This document shows, in pieces, positions 1 through 7,078 of a stretch of 23,175 nucleotides of DNA. Positions within the stretch are counted from its first letter, which is position 1. Every line of letters begins with the position of its first letter. A program made the translations under genes and the position numbers. The notes beneath the pieces were generated by a model. The model worked only from the letters and a program-made list of their open reading frames with translations, made no database searches and was not told where the DNA came from. Where the stretch lies: positions 1 through 23,175 of the forward strand of contig CBFIHZ010000046.1 of assembly GCA_965662545.1 (NCBI GenBank), written 5' to 3'. This DNA comes from CPC320 sp002684375 (lineage in GTDB: Bacteria > Pseudomonadota > Alphaproteobacteria > Rhodobacterales > Rhodobacteraceae).

Positions 1-1
1 T

Positions 2-406
2 CACGCAAACATATTTTCTATTGATGGTTTCAGGATCGACTGCGCACTGTGTATTGAAATTCAGTTTCCCAAAGTATTCAGGCAGTATGAACAATTAGAT
101 GTCGATTGCGTTGTGTTTTCTGCTTTCTGTGATGACCCAATGTTCTGGACGCAAGCACAGGGTGATGCTGGCACCAACAATTTATGGGGCAGTGTCACCA
201 CGCCCGCTCAATTTGGCACCGCTGTGCAAAGTGGGCTTATTGGCCCGCATGGATATGGTTTAGCGCGCTGTGAGGCGAAGATGACCGCGCAATTGTTAAG
301 GGTAGAGCTGGACAAAAAATCACCCGATTTACATGTCGCGCTCACAAAAGCACGGCCTTGGCGTTGCAAAGCAAGATCACGAGACATTTATAAAACCGAC
401 CCATAG
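2..406 (+). CDS. Carbon-nitrogen hydrolase (nitrilase superfamily), 3' part
   Basis: The frame is open at the left edge, so only the last 134 codons are present. It reads through without a break from base 2 to the TAG at 404-406. The segment ALCIEIQFP holds the nucleophile of the nitrilase/amidase fold: the Cys encoded at 50-52, followed by C-x-E-x-x-x-P as usual in the family. The downstream part, with VDCVVFSAFCDD and a GPHGYGLARC-like strand, fits the C-terminal half of stand-alone carbon-nitrogen hydrolases, which cleave nitriles, amides or carbamoyl groups with a Glu-Lys-Cys triad. The Glu and Lys would lie left of the window. The substrate cannot be told. It converges on the nusB operon across a gap of about 320 bp. 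The basic C-terminal tail is unremarkable. Confidence 0.8.
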   Translation, partial: HANIFSIDGFRIDCALCIEIQFPKVFRQYEQLDVDCVVFSAFCDDPMFWTQAQGDAGTNNLWGSVTTPAQFGTAVQSGLIGPHGYGLARCEAKMTAQLLRVELDKKSPDLHVALTKARPWRCKARSRDIYKTDP

Positions 407-729
407 AGCGCAATTGTCCCTGCATGTCTGAAAATCACCAACTTGAGCCACAAGTGGGGTGCAGATCAATTGCAAGCGATTGCCACAAACGATAAGATAC
501 CCTTTTCAAGAACTTGTGCAAACAGTCCCAGCACATCAGGGTCTGACTTGCGGGGCTTTACAATCTAATGCCTTGGTGGCCGTCAAAACGGTAACAGCGA
601 TACGGACCAAGCCCATATAGACTTCGCAAGATCAGAGCTATCAAGTTGGTCAAATTGGCTGGTTCAGGCGCAAAGATCACGGCTTAAAGCAGTGTATACA
701 GGGACACAAACAGTAGGACCGTCAGATCT
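407..729. other. Intergenic gap between convergent genes
   Basis: This gap separates the hydrolase stop from the nusB stop. I see no gene with a start, a ribosome binding site and coding character, and no hairpin plus T-tract that would make a convincing terminator for either side. The minus strand holds short hydrophobic frame fragments that could be a decayed gene, but they are not recognisable. Confidence 0.5.
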
Positions 730-1215
730 TCAAAATGCGTCAGGCTGTGCTTCGCGCGCCATATGATCCAACACCGCATTGACAAATTTCGTCTCTTTAC
801 TGTCAGGGAAAAAGGCCTGTGCCACCACCACAAATTCGGCGATCACCACCTTTGGCGGCGTTTGGGTATGACCCATTTCGGCGCCGCCAGCCCGAAACAG
901 CGCCCGCAGGGTTGGGTCAATCCGCGCAATGGGCCATTTCGCCACCAGCGCCCGGTCAGTCATCTGATCAATCTGGGCCTGATAGGTCACAGCCGTCTCA
1001 ACCAGATCCCGAAATAAATCGACATCCCCCTCAAGCATCTCATCGCCCTCATAGACGGCGCCAAAACGGTGATCGAGAAACTCAGCCACAACCGAGGTTG
1101 CAGATTGCGCAGCGGCCTCCATTTGAAACAGCGCTTGCACCGCATAAAGCCGCGCGGCCGATTTCATCTTGCGTTTCTGGTTCCCCGAAAGGGCCCCGGT
1201 CTTTGTTTGGGTCAT
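730..1215 (-). CDS. nusB: Transcription antitermination factor NusB
   Basis: This is a 161-aa all-helical RNA-binding protein that, with NusE (S10), binds boxA of rRNA operon leaders and supports antitermination. The helix LYAVQALFQME near the N-terminus, the central ARIDPTLRALFRAGGAEM and the C-terminal KFVNAVLD are hallmark NusB segments, and the length fits alphaproteobacterial NusB. The start is ATG 1215, whose first bases overlap the ribH stop (ATGA). The frame is open further upstream to 1293, but that extension lies inside ribH and lacks NusB character. It is the last gene of the ribB-ribH-nusB operon, an arrangement known in many Proteobacteria, and is probably translationally coupled to ribH. 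Confidence 0.95.
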   Translation of the reverse strand: MTQTKTGALSGNQKRKMKSAARLYAVQALFQMEAAAQSATSVVAEFLDHRFGAVYEGDEMLEGDVDLFRDLVETAVTYQAQIDQMTDRALVAKWPIARIDPTLRALFRAGGAEMGHTQTPPKVVIAEFVVVAQAFFPDSKETKFVNAVLDHMAREAQPDAF

Positions 1216-1754
1216 GCTGTGCTGTTGCCGCTCGCTAACTGGATCTCGTCGCTGGCCGGGCGAAACCCGATGCCTTTTCGCTGAGCGCCCCACTTACGGC
1301 TGAGCGCGATCAAATGCAAGGCCGCCGCTGCCGCACCGCCACCTTTATTCTGTTTTGCAGGATCGGCACGCTCCTCGGCCTGTGCCATATTTTCAACCGT
1401 CAGGATACCGTTGCCAATGCACAGCCCCTGCAGCCCTAGCAAAGTAAGCCCACGGCTGCTGTCGTTACACACGGTGTCGTAATGGCTGGTTTCGCCGCGG
1501 ATCACACAGCCCAAAGCCACATAGCCGTCAAATTTTGACAACCGCTCGGCGATGCCGACTGCGGTGGGGATTTCCAGCGCCCCCGGAACCTCAACCTGTT
1601 CGACCTGACCACCGGCCGCAAGGATTTCAGCGGTCGCCCCCGCAATCAGTTGAGCGGCGATATCACCATAGTATGGGGCAACGACAATCAGTACTTTGAC
1701 CGGTTTAGAGAACTCTGGTCGGGTCAAGCTGACATGCTGTTCGATATCGGCCAT
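1212..1754 (-). CDS. ribH: 6,7-dimethyl-8-ribityllumazine synthase
   Basis: RibH condenses 5-amino-6-ribitylamino-uracil with 3,4-dihydroxy-2-butanone 4-phosphate (the product of the upstream RibB) to give lumazine, the direct riboflavin precursor. At 180 aa it is slightly long because of a C-terminal tail. Diagnostic segments are VPGALEIP (residues 56-63, substrate pocket) and GCVIRGETSHYD (82-93), with the likely catalytic His91 and the phosphate-binding region after it. The NKGGGAAAAALHLI stretch is the usual C-terminal helix. The start ATG at 1754 shares a base with the TAA of the upstream gene (TAATG), and its own stop overlaps nusB (ATGA), so all three genes are tightly coupled. Confidence 0.96.
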   Translation of the reverse strand: MADIEQHVSLTRPEFSKPVKVLIVVAPYYGDIAAQLIAGATAEILAAGGQVEQVEVPGALEIPTAVGIAERLSKFDGYVALGCVIRGETSHYDTVCNDSSRGLTLLGLQGLCIGNGILTVENMAQAEERADPAKQNKGGGAAAAALHLIALSRKWGAQRKGIGFRPASDEIQLASGNSTA

Positions 1755-2878
1755 TAGGACACCTCTGCTATTTTTCGGGTTGCGACAATTTCCAACCCAT
1801 AGGCCTCAAGCCCGACAACTTTCGGGATCGGCGAATTGCTTAGCAGCTCCAGCTGCGACAAACCAAGGGAACTCAAAATCTGCGCGCCAAGACCGTATTG
1901 ACGCAGTTTTGACGGCGACCCCGCAGCCGTATCGGCCATTTTTTGCCCCGTATCACGCAGTAACACCACCACGCCGCGCCCCTCTTTGGCCACCGCGCGC
2001 ATCGCATCTGCGAACTCGCCAGCGCGGCCCACTGCGCCAATACCGATCAAATCGAGCATGGTATCAAGGGCGTGCATCCTCACCAAGACCGGACCGGGTG
2101 CAGATAAGTCGCCTTTGCTGAGAACGATATGCTCATCTCCGTGGGTTTCATCCACATAGACCCGCATCAACCAGTCGCCGCCAAACTCTGACACCACCTG
2201 AGTTTCCGATTGCACCCGCACCAGATTGTCATGGCGCCGTCGATAGGCAATCAAATCACTGATTGTGCCAATTTTAAGCCCGTGTTTCTGCGCGAAACCC
2301 ACCAGTTCCGGCAGCCGCGACATGGTGCCGTCTTCATTCATAATTTCACATATAACGCCCGACGGGTTCAATCCGGCCAAACGGCTCAGATCCACCGCTG
2401 CTTCGGTGTGGCCTGCCCGAACCAAAACACCGCCATCGCGCGCCTGAAGTGGAAAAACATGACCCGGCGTGGCAATATCTTCGGCGGTTTTCGAGGAATC
2501 AATCGCCACCGCGACGGTGCGCGCCCGATCATGGGCCGAGATGCCCGTTGTCACCCCGTCACGAGCCTCGATCGACACGGTAAAGGCAGTCTCATGGCGT
2601 GACGAATTACTACTGGCCATCAGCGGCAGCCCGAGTGCTTCGATCCGGTCCTTGGGCAGCGTGAGACAAATCAAACCGCGGCCGTGTTTGGCCATAAAGT
2701 TGATCGCATCCGGCGTAGCCATTTGCGCTGGGATCACCAGATCACCCTCATTTTCGCGATCTTCATGATCGACTAGAATAAACATCCGACCATTTCGTGC
2801 ATCTTCGATGATCTCTTCTACCGAAGAAATCGCGTCTTGCCAGTTCTCTTCCACCTTGCCGGGCGTCTCGAAACCCAT
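1754..2878 (-). CDS. ribB: 3,4-dihydroxy-2-butanone-4-phosphate synthase with degenerate GTP cyclohydrolase II domain
   Basis: This 374-aa protein has two domains. Residues about 15-215 are DHBP synthase (RibB), which turns ribulose 5-phosphate into the four-carbon riboflavin precursor. The acidic metal/substrate loop DHEDRENEGDL (37-47), SRHETAFT (93-100), the TTGISAHDR segment and GHVFPLQ..GHTEA (139-160) are intact. Residues about 220-374 have the RibA (GTP cyclohydrolase II) fold, but at VRMHALDTMLDLIG (266-279) all three zinc-ligand cysteines of true RibA are missing. This matches the RibBX-type arrangement known in Proteobacteria, so an authentic RibA is expected elsewhere. The start is ATG 2878 with GGAGAAC seven bases upstream; the frame is open to 3001, but that extension is not RibB-like. 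No FMN riboswitch was seen upstream. Confidence 0.93.
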   Translation of the reverse strand: MGFETPGKVEENWQDAISSVEEIIEDARNGRMFILVDHEDRENEGDLVIPAQMATPDAINFMAKHGRGLICLTLPKDRIEALGLPLMASSNSSRHETAFTVSIEARDGVTTGISAHDRARTVAVAIDSSKTAEDIATPGHVFPLQARDGGVLVRAGHTEAAVDLSRLAGLNPSGVICEIMNEDGTMSRLPELVGFAQKHGLKIGTISDLIAYRRRHDNLVRVQSETQVVSEFGGDWLMRVYVDETHGDEHIVLSKGDLSAPGPVLVRMHALDTMLDLIGIGAVGRAGEFADAMRAVAKEGRGVVVLLRDTGQKMADTAAGSPSKLRQYGLGAQILSSLGLSQLELLSNSPIPKVVGLEAYGLEIVATRKIAEVS

Positions 2879-3018
2879 TGCCTGTTCTCCAATTCTGATC
2901 GTTGCGGCAAATATATAAACACGCCTTATGTGGTGAGTGTAGAAAGCTTTGGTGCCTGCGTGAAGCCAGAAACCGCAGGCCGTGTTTTGTGCAAACCGCA
3001 TGCTGACCCTAAGCGTCC

Positions 3019-3834
3019 CTAATCAGCGCCCTCCCCTGCGGACACCTGTGACGCACCGCCGGCTTGAGCGGCATATAACGCCACAGCCGCCGCGTTGGAC
3101 ACGTTCAATGATCCAAACCCGGCCGCATCCGCAATTTTAACCAGCGCGTCGCAGGTCATCTTAGTCTTTTCACGCAAACCCGGCCCTTCTGCCCCAAGCA
3201 CCAGCGCTACCGGCCGGTCACGGCGGTCTTCCAGAGCGGCTTCTATTGTGTCAGATGCGTCTCCATCTAGTCCCAAGACCAGATAGCCCATATTTTTCAA
3301 CTCAATCATCGTATCCGCCAGGTTGCGCACCCGCAGGTAAGGTTGCCGTTCCAGTGCGCCGCTGGCGGTTTTTGCCAAAGCGCCAGTTTCAGGGGCAGAA
3401 TTACGCAATGTCGCAATCACCGCATTGGCGCCAAAAACTTCCGCTGAGCGCAGAATCGCCCCGACATTATGCGGATCAGTCACCCGGTCTAGTAAAACAA
3501 GCCGCGGCGGGCGGACCCCTTGAGGGATAGCAATATCTGCCAAGCTGCCCCAGTTGAGCGCCTTAACCTCAAGTGCCGCCCCTTGGTGCACCGATTGTGG
3601 ATCCAACGGCGCGTCAAACCTGCGCGGATCACAGATTTCCGGTGTCAATGCCGCAAGCGCAATCGCATCACTCAGTTTATCGGCAGCATTCTTTGTCACC
3701 ACAAGGCGGAGTTTCACCCGCTTTGGATTTACCAGCGCGTCGCGTACCGCATGCAAACCAAACAACCAAACGGTCTCGGCTGCTGATGCGCGCTTGGCCT
3801 GTTCTTTTTCGATCACCCATGTGGGTTTTTTCAT
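3019..3834 (-). CDS. rlmB: 23S rRNA (guanosine-2'-O-)-methyltransferase, TrmH/SpoU family (RlmB-like)
   Basis: This 271-aa SPOUT-class enzyme has an N-terminal substrate-binding domain (about 20-100, with LFGLHAVRDAL and HQGA) and a C-terminal knotted catalytic domain. The three SpoU motifs are clear. Motif 1 is DRVTDPHNVGAILRSAEVFG (116-135), with the conserved Asn123 and Arg129. Motif 2 is VLGAEGPGLR (212-221), with Glu216. Motif 3 is SLNVSNAAAVALY (242-254), with the Ser/Asn that bind S-adenosylmethionine in the trefoil knot. The expected reaction is 2'-O-methylation of a 23S rRNA guanosine (G2251 in E. coli). The start ATG 3834 has an AAGG-type ribosome binding site. It is divergent from the tRNA-Tyr gene and upstream of the rib operon. 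The exact RNA target is inferred from the family. Confidence 0.93.
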   Translation of the reverse strand: MKKPTWVIEKEQAKRASAAETVWLFGLHAVRDALVNPKRVKLRLVVTKNAADKLSDAIALAALTPEICDPRRFDAPLDPQSVHQGAALEVKALNWGSLADIAIPQGVRPPRLVLLDRVTDPHNVGAILRSAEVFGANAVIATLRNSAPETGALAKTASGALERQPYLRVRNLADTMIELKNMGYLVLGLDGDASDTIEAALEDRRDRPVALVLGAEGPGLREKTKMTCDALVKIADAAGFGSLNVSNAAAVALYAAQAGGASQVSAGEGAD

Positions 3835-3906
3835 GATGTAGTTGCCTTATTGATACCTGCGCACCTAGATGCTCTGTTGATACGGCGGCTGCAAGGGATT
3901 TTCCGG

Positions 3907-3935
3907 TTGACGTTGGAAAAAGGCATCTGTAGTGA
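3907..3935 (+). promoter_or_regulatory. Possible tRNA-Tyr promoter
   Basis: A good -35 hexamer, TTGACG (3907-3912), is followed after 17 bases by TAGTGA (3930-3935). That is a poor -10 but sits at the right spacing, about 35 bases before the tRNA 5' end. The evidence is the -35 box and location only. Confidence 0.3.
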
Positions 3936-3969
3936 CGCGCATACTGCAAAGTTGCAAGGCTGTGCATGT

Positions 3970-4053
3970 GGGCGACAGGCCGCAAGGTGTGGCAGGGGAC
4001 TGTAACTCCCTCGCGGAGACGCACGCCTGGTTCGATTCCAGGGTCGCCCACCA
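3970..4053 (+). tRNA. tRNA-Tyr (anticodon GTA)
   Basis: This 84-nt gene folds fully by eye. The acceptor stem is GGGCGAC/GTCGCCC, with discriminator A and an encoded CCA (4051-4053). The D-stem is GCC/GGC with loop GCAAGGTGT. The anticodon stem GGGGA/TCCCT encloses the loop CTGTAAC, giving anticodon GTA. A long variable arm has its own small stem (GCG gaga CGC), as expected for the class II tRNA-Tyr of bacteria. The T-arm is CCTGG TTCGATT CCAGG. A T-rich stretch (TTTTCTTTT) immediately follows the CCA and could help end transcription. The gene is divergent from rlmB. Confidence 0.96.
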
Positions 4054-4889
4054 TTTTCTTTTCATTAGGAAAATTTGCGGGATATGCACGCTTTTATCTA
4101 GCGCGGTTGTGCGCATCATATTGGGAGACTCCCAACTCTGACACCCAACTTTTGTTCGGTTCTTGTGCCGTTCCGACAGAACCAAACCAGGTTTCACCGC
4201 CAATTTTCAACGAAAAGATAGCCCGGTGACTGACAGGAATGCCGAACTCGAAACCAATTTACAGGGGCCATTGGAGTACGCCACAATTGCAGCGCAGAGG
4301 TAAAAAACTCCAGAGAGAACAAGCGCCCTTGCGGCCATCATACTCGTGGACCAAAGACCAGTGTTGCCATACATTATTGCAATAAAAGCGCCGATCTATC
4401 GGACTGAAACGGGCTGATAAATTTCGACGGGATGCGTTGCGTTACTGCCCGCGCGCAATTATCCGGGTATATCCTTATCCTGCCGCGCTGCATTTTTGAA
4501 CTCTCAAGCTCTTGATGAGCTGTGCAGAAAAGGTCGATTACCATGGGATCACAACCAATCTCCCGCAAAAAAGCGGCTTTAGCGCACATCCCGCGTGTGC
4601 CCTTCGATGCGGGTGGGGCATTTAATCTCCAGATTCTGGTGTCGGACGCATGATGCCGGATCAAAAGTCACTTGGCTCTTGAGGCGTTGACTGTCACGCA
4701 GGCGGAGTCTGATCGCTTGGCTTGACTTGATTTTGCAGATCAAACACCACATATCGGGGAGTACAGAGCGCCACAGAAAGCAGGCAAAGCGACTTTTCGA
4801 TAAAAAGTGGTTTCGTAAAGCGGCGACCAAAATAAAACAGGAAAAATCGGGACACCGAACCTCCGCAGTAAAACGAACGATAAAACTTG
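4054..4889. other. Long gene-poor intergenic region
   Basis: About 830 bp lie between the tRNA and the MATE gene. I find no convincing gene on either strand. The frames are short, poorly started and unrecognised. The longest-looking candidate is a 54-codon minus-strand frame from ATG 4374, with one hydrophobic stretch but no ribosome binding site that decides it. A short perfect hairpin, TTGGGA-gac-TCCCAA, lies at 4121-4135, about 70 bases after the tRNA. Sequence 3' of a tRNA is a common integration spot, so this may be scar DNA. No integrase or direct repeat of the tRNA end was seen. Confidence 0.5.
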
Positions 4890-6278
4890 ATGAGAAAAGA
4901 TGATTTGACGACAGGCCCCATGGCCTTGCATTTTCGCACGCTTGCCATACCGGCCGCTTTTGGGATGCTTTTCACAACACTCTATAACGTCGTAGACGTG
5001 TATTATGCGGGCCTGCTTTCAACAGACGCGCAAGCTGGGCTTGCAATCGGATACCAAGCTTTTTTCATCCTAATGGCGGTGGGATTCGGGCTTAGTTCGG
5101 CGCTCAGCACACTTGTCAGCAACGCCAAAGGCAGCGGCGATGCCGCCGAAGCCCAGCGCTACGTGGTGCAAGGCTTGGCGTTCGGCGGGGTTATCACCGC
5201 GTCATGCATGGTGATTGGCTGGTTCCTCGGGCCAGAACTTATCGTTTTGGTTTCTGAACCCGGGGCGTATCGCGACGCGGCGATGGGATATTTTTATTGG
5301 CTGATTTTTGCCCTGCCTGGATTTTTGCTGGCTTATGGCGGCAACGGAATCTTGCAGGCGCACGGCGATAGTCGCAGCATGCAACGTGCCCTTATGGCAG
5401 CGTTTATCGCCAACATTGGGCTCAACCCTCTGTTCATGTTCGGCCTTCCGGGCGTGTGGTCTGGCATGGGGTTTAATGGCATCGCTGCGGCCACCATCAT
5501 CAGCCAAACAGGCGTCATGGTCTACATTTTGGTGCGCATCTTTCGGCTGGAGGTTATGCAGTCTGTTCAGATTACCGCTTTTCAACCTGACAAAGACAGC
5601 TTTAGGAAGATTTTTGCACAGCTGTTGCCTGCTGGCTCCGCAATGATAATCATGTTCATATCCGGCTTTGTTGTGCAGTTTGCACTCAAGACCTTTGGCG
5701 GCCACGCGGTTGCAGCTTACGGCGTTGCTTTAAGAATAGAGCAGATTTTGTTGTTGCCGGTTCTAGGGATGACCGGCGCGCTTTTGCCAATTGCAGGGCA
5801 GAATTTTGGTGCACAAAAATATGATCGGGTGCGCGAAGCTTTAAAATATTGTTGGGGTGTCGGCTTTGCAATGACTGCGCTTGCGACACCGATTTTATTT
5901 TTTGGCGGCACCTTTGTGATGGCGCTGTTCAGCAATGATCCAGATGTCATCCGCGCCGGCAGCAGCTATCTGCGTGTCGACGCCTTTTTATTTCCAGTCT
6001 ACATGATGCTTTTTTCGATCAACTCACTTTTGCAGGCGTTTAAACAGGCAATTTGGACACTTTGGATCAGCGTTTATCGTCAGGGATTTGCCGTGGCATT
6101 TTTTGTTTGGGTGTTCATAAGTTTCACAGATTTTGGCGTTCAGGGCGTTTGGTTTGGTATTGCCGCCGCCGTGACAAGCGGTTGGGTGCTGTCTCTTATC
6201 ATCCTCCGCAATGTCGCCAGAACACAAATTGGCGGCTTACTACCCTCTGCACTGACAACCCCGCCCCAACAGATCTGA
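4890..6278 (+). CDS. MATE family multidrug/toxin efflux transporter
   Basis: This 462-aa membrane protein is of normal MATE length and has about 12 hydrophobic segments in two pseudo-repeats. The N-terminal part has PAAFGMLFTTLYNVVDVYYAG, with a typical MATE helix-1/loop and an acidic residue in the membrane. The second half begins near residue 245 (LPAGSAMIIMFISGFVVQFAL), and LRIEQILLLPVLGMTGALLPIAGQNFGA is the characteristic helix-7/8 and loop region. MATE proteins export cationic drugs or metabolites in exchange for Na+ or H+; the substrate cannot be read from sequence. The ATG at 4890 is preceded directly by an in-frame TTG (4887). Neither has a strong ribosome binding site, and ATG is preferred. 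The gene stands alone, with about 340 bp of non-coding sequence downstream. Confidence 0.92.
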   Translation: MRKDDLTTGPMALHFRTLAIPAAFGMLFTTLYNVVDVYYAGLLSTDAQAGLAIGYQAFFILMAVGFGLSSALSTLVSNAKGSGDAAEAQRYVVQGLAFGGVITASCMVIGWFLGPELIVLVSEPGAYRDAAMGYFYWLIFALPGFLLAYGGNGILQAHGDSRSMQRALMAAFIANIGLNPLFMFGLPGVWSGMGFNGIAAATIISQTGVMVYILVRIFRLEVMQSVQITAFQPDKDSFRKIFAQLLPAGSAMIIMFISGFVVQFALKTFGGHAVAAYGVALRIEQILLLPVLGMTGALLPIAGQNFGAQKYDRVREALKYCWGVGFAMTALATPILFFGGTFVMALFSNDPDVIRAGSSYLRVDAFLFPVYMMLFSINSLLQAFKQAIWTLWISVYRQGFAVAFFVWVFISFTDFGVQGVWFGIAAAVTSGWVLSLIILRNVARTQIGGLLPSALTTPPQQI

Positions 6279-6620
6279 AACGATACGCTACCAAACTATG
6301 CGCAATTATGTGGGCTGGCTCGCACCATGTTACAAGGCCGTCACGTTCCCACCGGATCGCACAATGCATAGCCGGCCCTTTTTGCTATGGCTCACGGTTA
6401 TGCGGACGTGCCAGCGCCCCGCACATATTGATTGATCCATCAAATTAATGGGGCCAGCAAAAAATAACAGCTGTGATTTTAAAGACGCGCATTAACCGGG
6501 AAACTCCCAAATGCTCGCCGCATTTCAATATTCAATAGCCCGCTCGCAGGATGTATCGTCCGTTTGGTTGCATTGATTTCATATTAAGCTATCTATCCTT
6601 AAGAAATTTGCGAGACTTAA
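6279..6620. other. Intergenic region after the MATE gene
   Basis: No gene is seen. A 6-bp inverted repeat CATAGC/GCTATG (6367-6389) with an 11-nt, T-rich loop is a weak candidate terminator for the transporter but lacks a trailing T-run. The last 60 bases are AT-rich and probably hold the promoter of the small genes that follow. No clear -35/-10 pair can be assigned. Confidence 0.4.
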
Positions 6621-6767
6621 ATGAACGACACCCCAGAGACACCCGCCCCAAAAGAACCCGCACGTAAGAAAAAGTCTGATGCGGCAATGAGCGGGATGGT
6701 CGCGACCTACGCGCTGCTATTCGCTTTTGCCTTTACCGCAATTATAGTTTGGATTTCAGCAGGCTAG
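6621..6767 (+). CDS. Small single-pass membrane protein, unknown function
   Basis: This is a 48-aa frame from ATG to TAG. The first 22 residues are rich in Pro, Glu and Lys (ETPAPKEPARKKKSD). A single hydrophobic helix of about 20 residues (VATYALLFAFAFTAIIVWI) and a three-residue tail follow. The basic patch before the helix suggests a cytoplasmic N-terminus with the C-terminus outside. Its stop is five bases before the start of the zinc-ribbon gene, so the two are probably co-transcribed. The ribosome binding site is weak. I do not recognise the family. Support comes from the ATG, the clear charged-then-hydrophobic architecture and the close spacing to the next gene. Confidence 0.6.
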   Translation: MNDTPETPAPKEPARKKKSDAAMSGMVATYALLFAFAFTAIIVWISAG

Positions 6768-6772
6768 GTTTA

Positions 6773-6961
6773 ATGGACAATCACACCGCTCCTGACAGCG
6801 CGAACCGACAACGCTGCCCAAGATGTCAATCGCCCTTGACCACTGTTGTCGTTCACGGACATGAACAGTGCCTCATATGCAAGTCCAATATCTTCGAATG
6901 CTGCTCTGGCGAAACCTGCGACACGGGTCTCAACTCGTCGTTAGATCACCGCAGAACATAA
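6773..6961 (+). CDS. Small zinc-ribbon protein, unknown function
   Basis: This 62-aa protein carries two paired-cysteine knuckles, CPRC (Cys15, Cys18) and CLIC (Cys33, Cys36), separated by 14 residues, as in rubredoxin-like zinc ribbons. A Cys43-Cys44 pair and Cys49 follow, which could form a second metal site. The VVVHGHEQC segment between the knuckles includes two His. The start is ATG 6773; the frame also opens at an upstream TTG (6749), but that would overlap the preceding gene. It sits five bases after the small membrane protein gene, so the two products may act together. Small proteins of this kind with C-x2-C...C-x2-C are common in alphaproteobacteria, but I know no assigned role. A 14-bp perfect palindrome starts five bases after its stop. 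Confidence 0.72.
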   Translation: MDNHTAPDSANRQRCPRCQSPLTTVVVHGHEQCLICKSNIFECCSGETCDTGLNSSLDHRRT

Positions 6962-6965
6962 AACT

Positions 6966-6979
6966 GGATCAATTGATCC
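6966..6979. repeat. Perfect 14-bp palindrome
   Basis: GGATCAATTGATCC is fully self-complementary. It lies between the zinc-ribbon gene stop and the convergent reductase gene. It has no loop and no T-run, so it is a better fit to a protein-binding site than to a terminator. Confidence 0.6.
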
Positions 6980-7078
6980 CAAACTGACTGGCTTCTGTGA
7001 ATTCCAACTGCGCTAAGCCATCAGCCGTGCAATCTATACCCTAACCATACCAGCTGTCACCGATGACCGCTCAGGTGA

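Noticed and set aside
388..616. Minus-strand hydrophobic frame pieces (MGLVRIAVTVLTATKAL, then DVLGLFAQVLEKGILSFVAI in a shifted frame) between the hydrolase and nusB
   Set aside because: They need a frameshift and a stop read-through to join, have no recognisable family and no ribosome binding site; a decayed gene is possible but not supportable.
2879..3018. FMN riboswitch before the rib operon
   Set aside because: The gap is only about 140 bases and shows none of the conserved RFN helices that could be recognised by eye.
4213..4374. 54-codon minus-strand frame from ATG 4374 with one hydrophobic segment
   Set aside because: No convincing ribosome binding site and no recognised similarity; the second half does not look coding.
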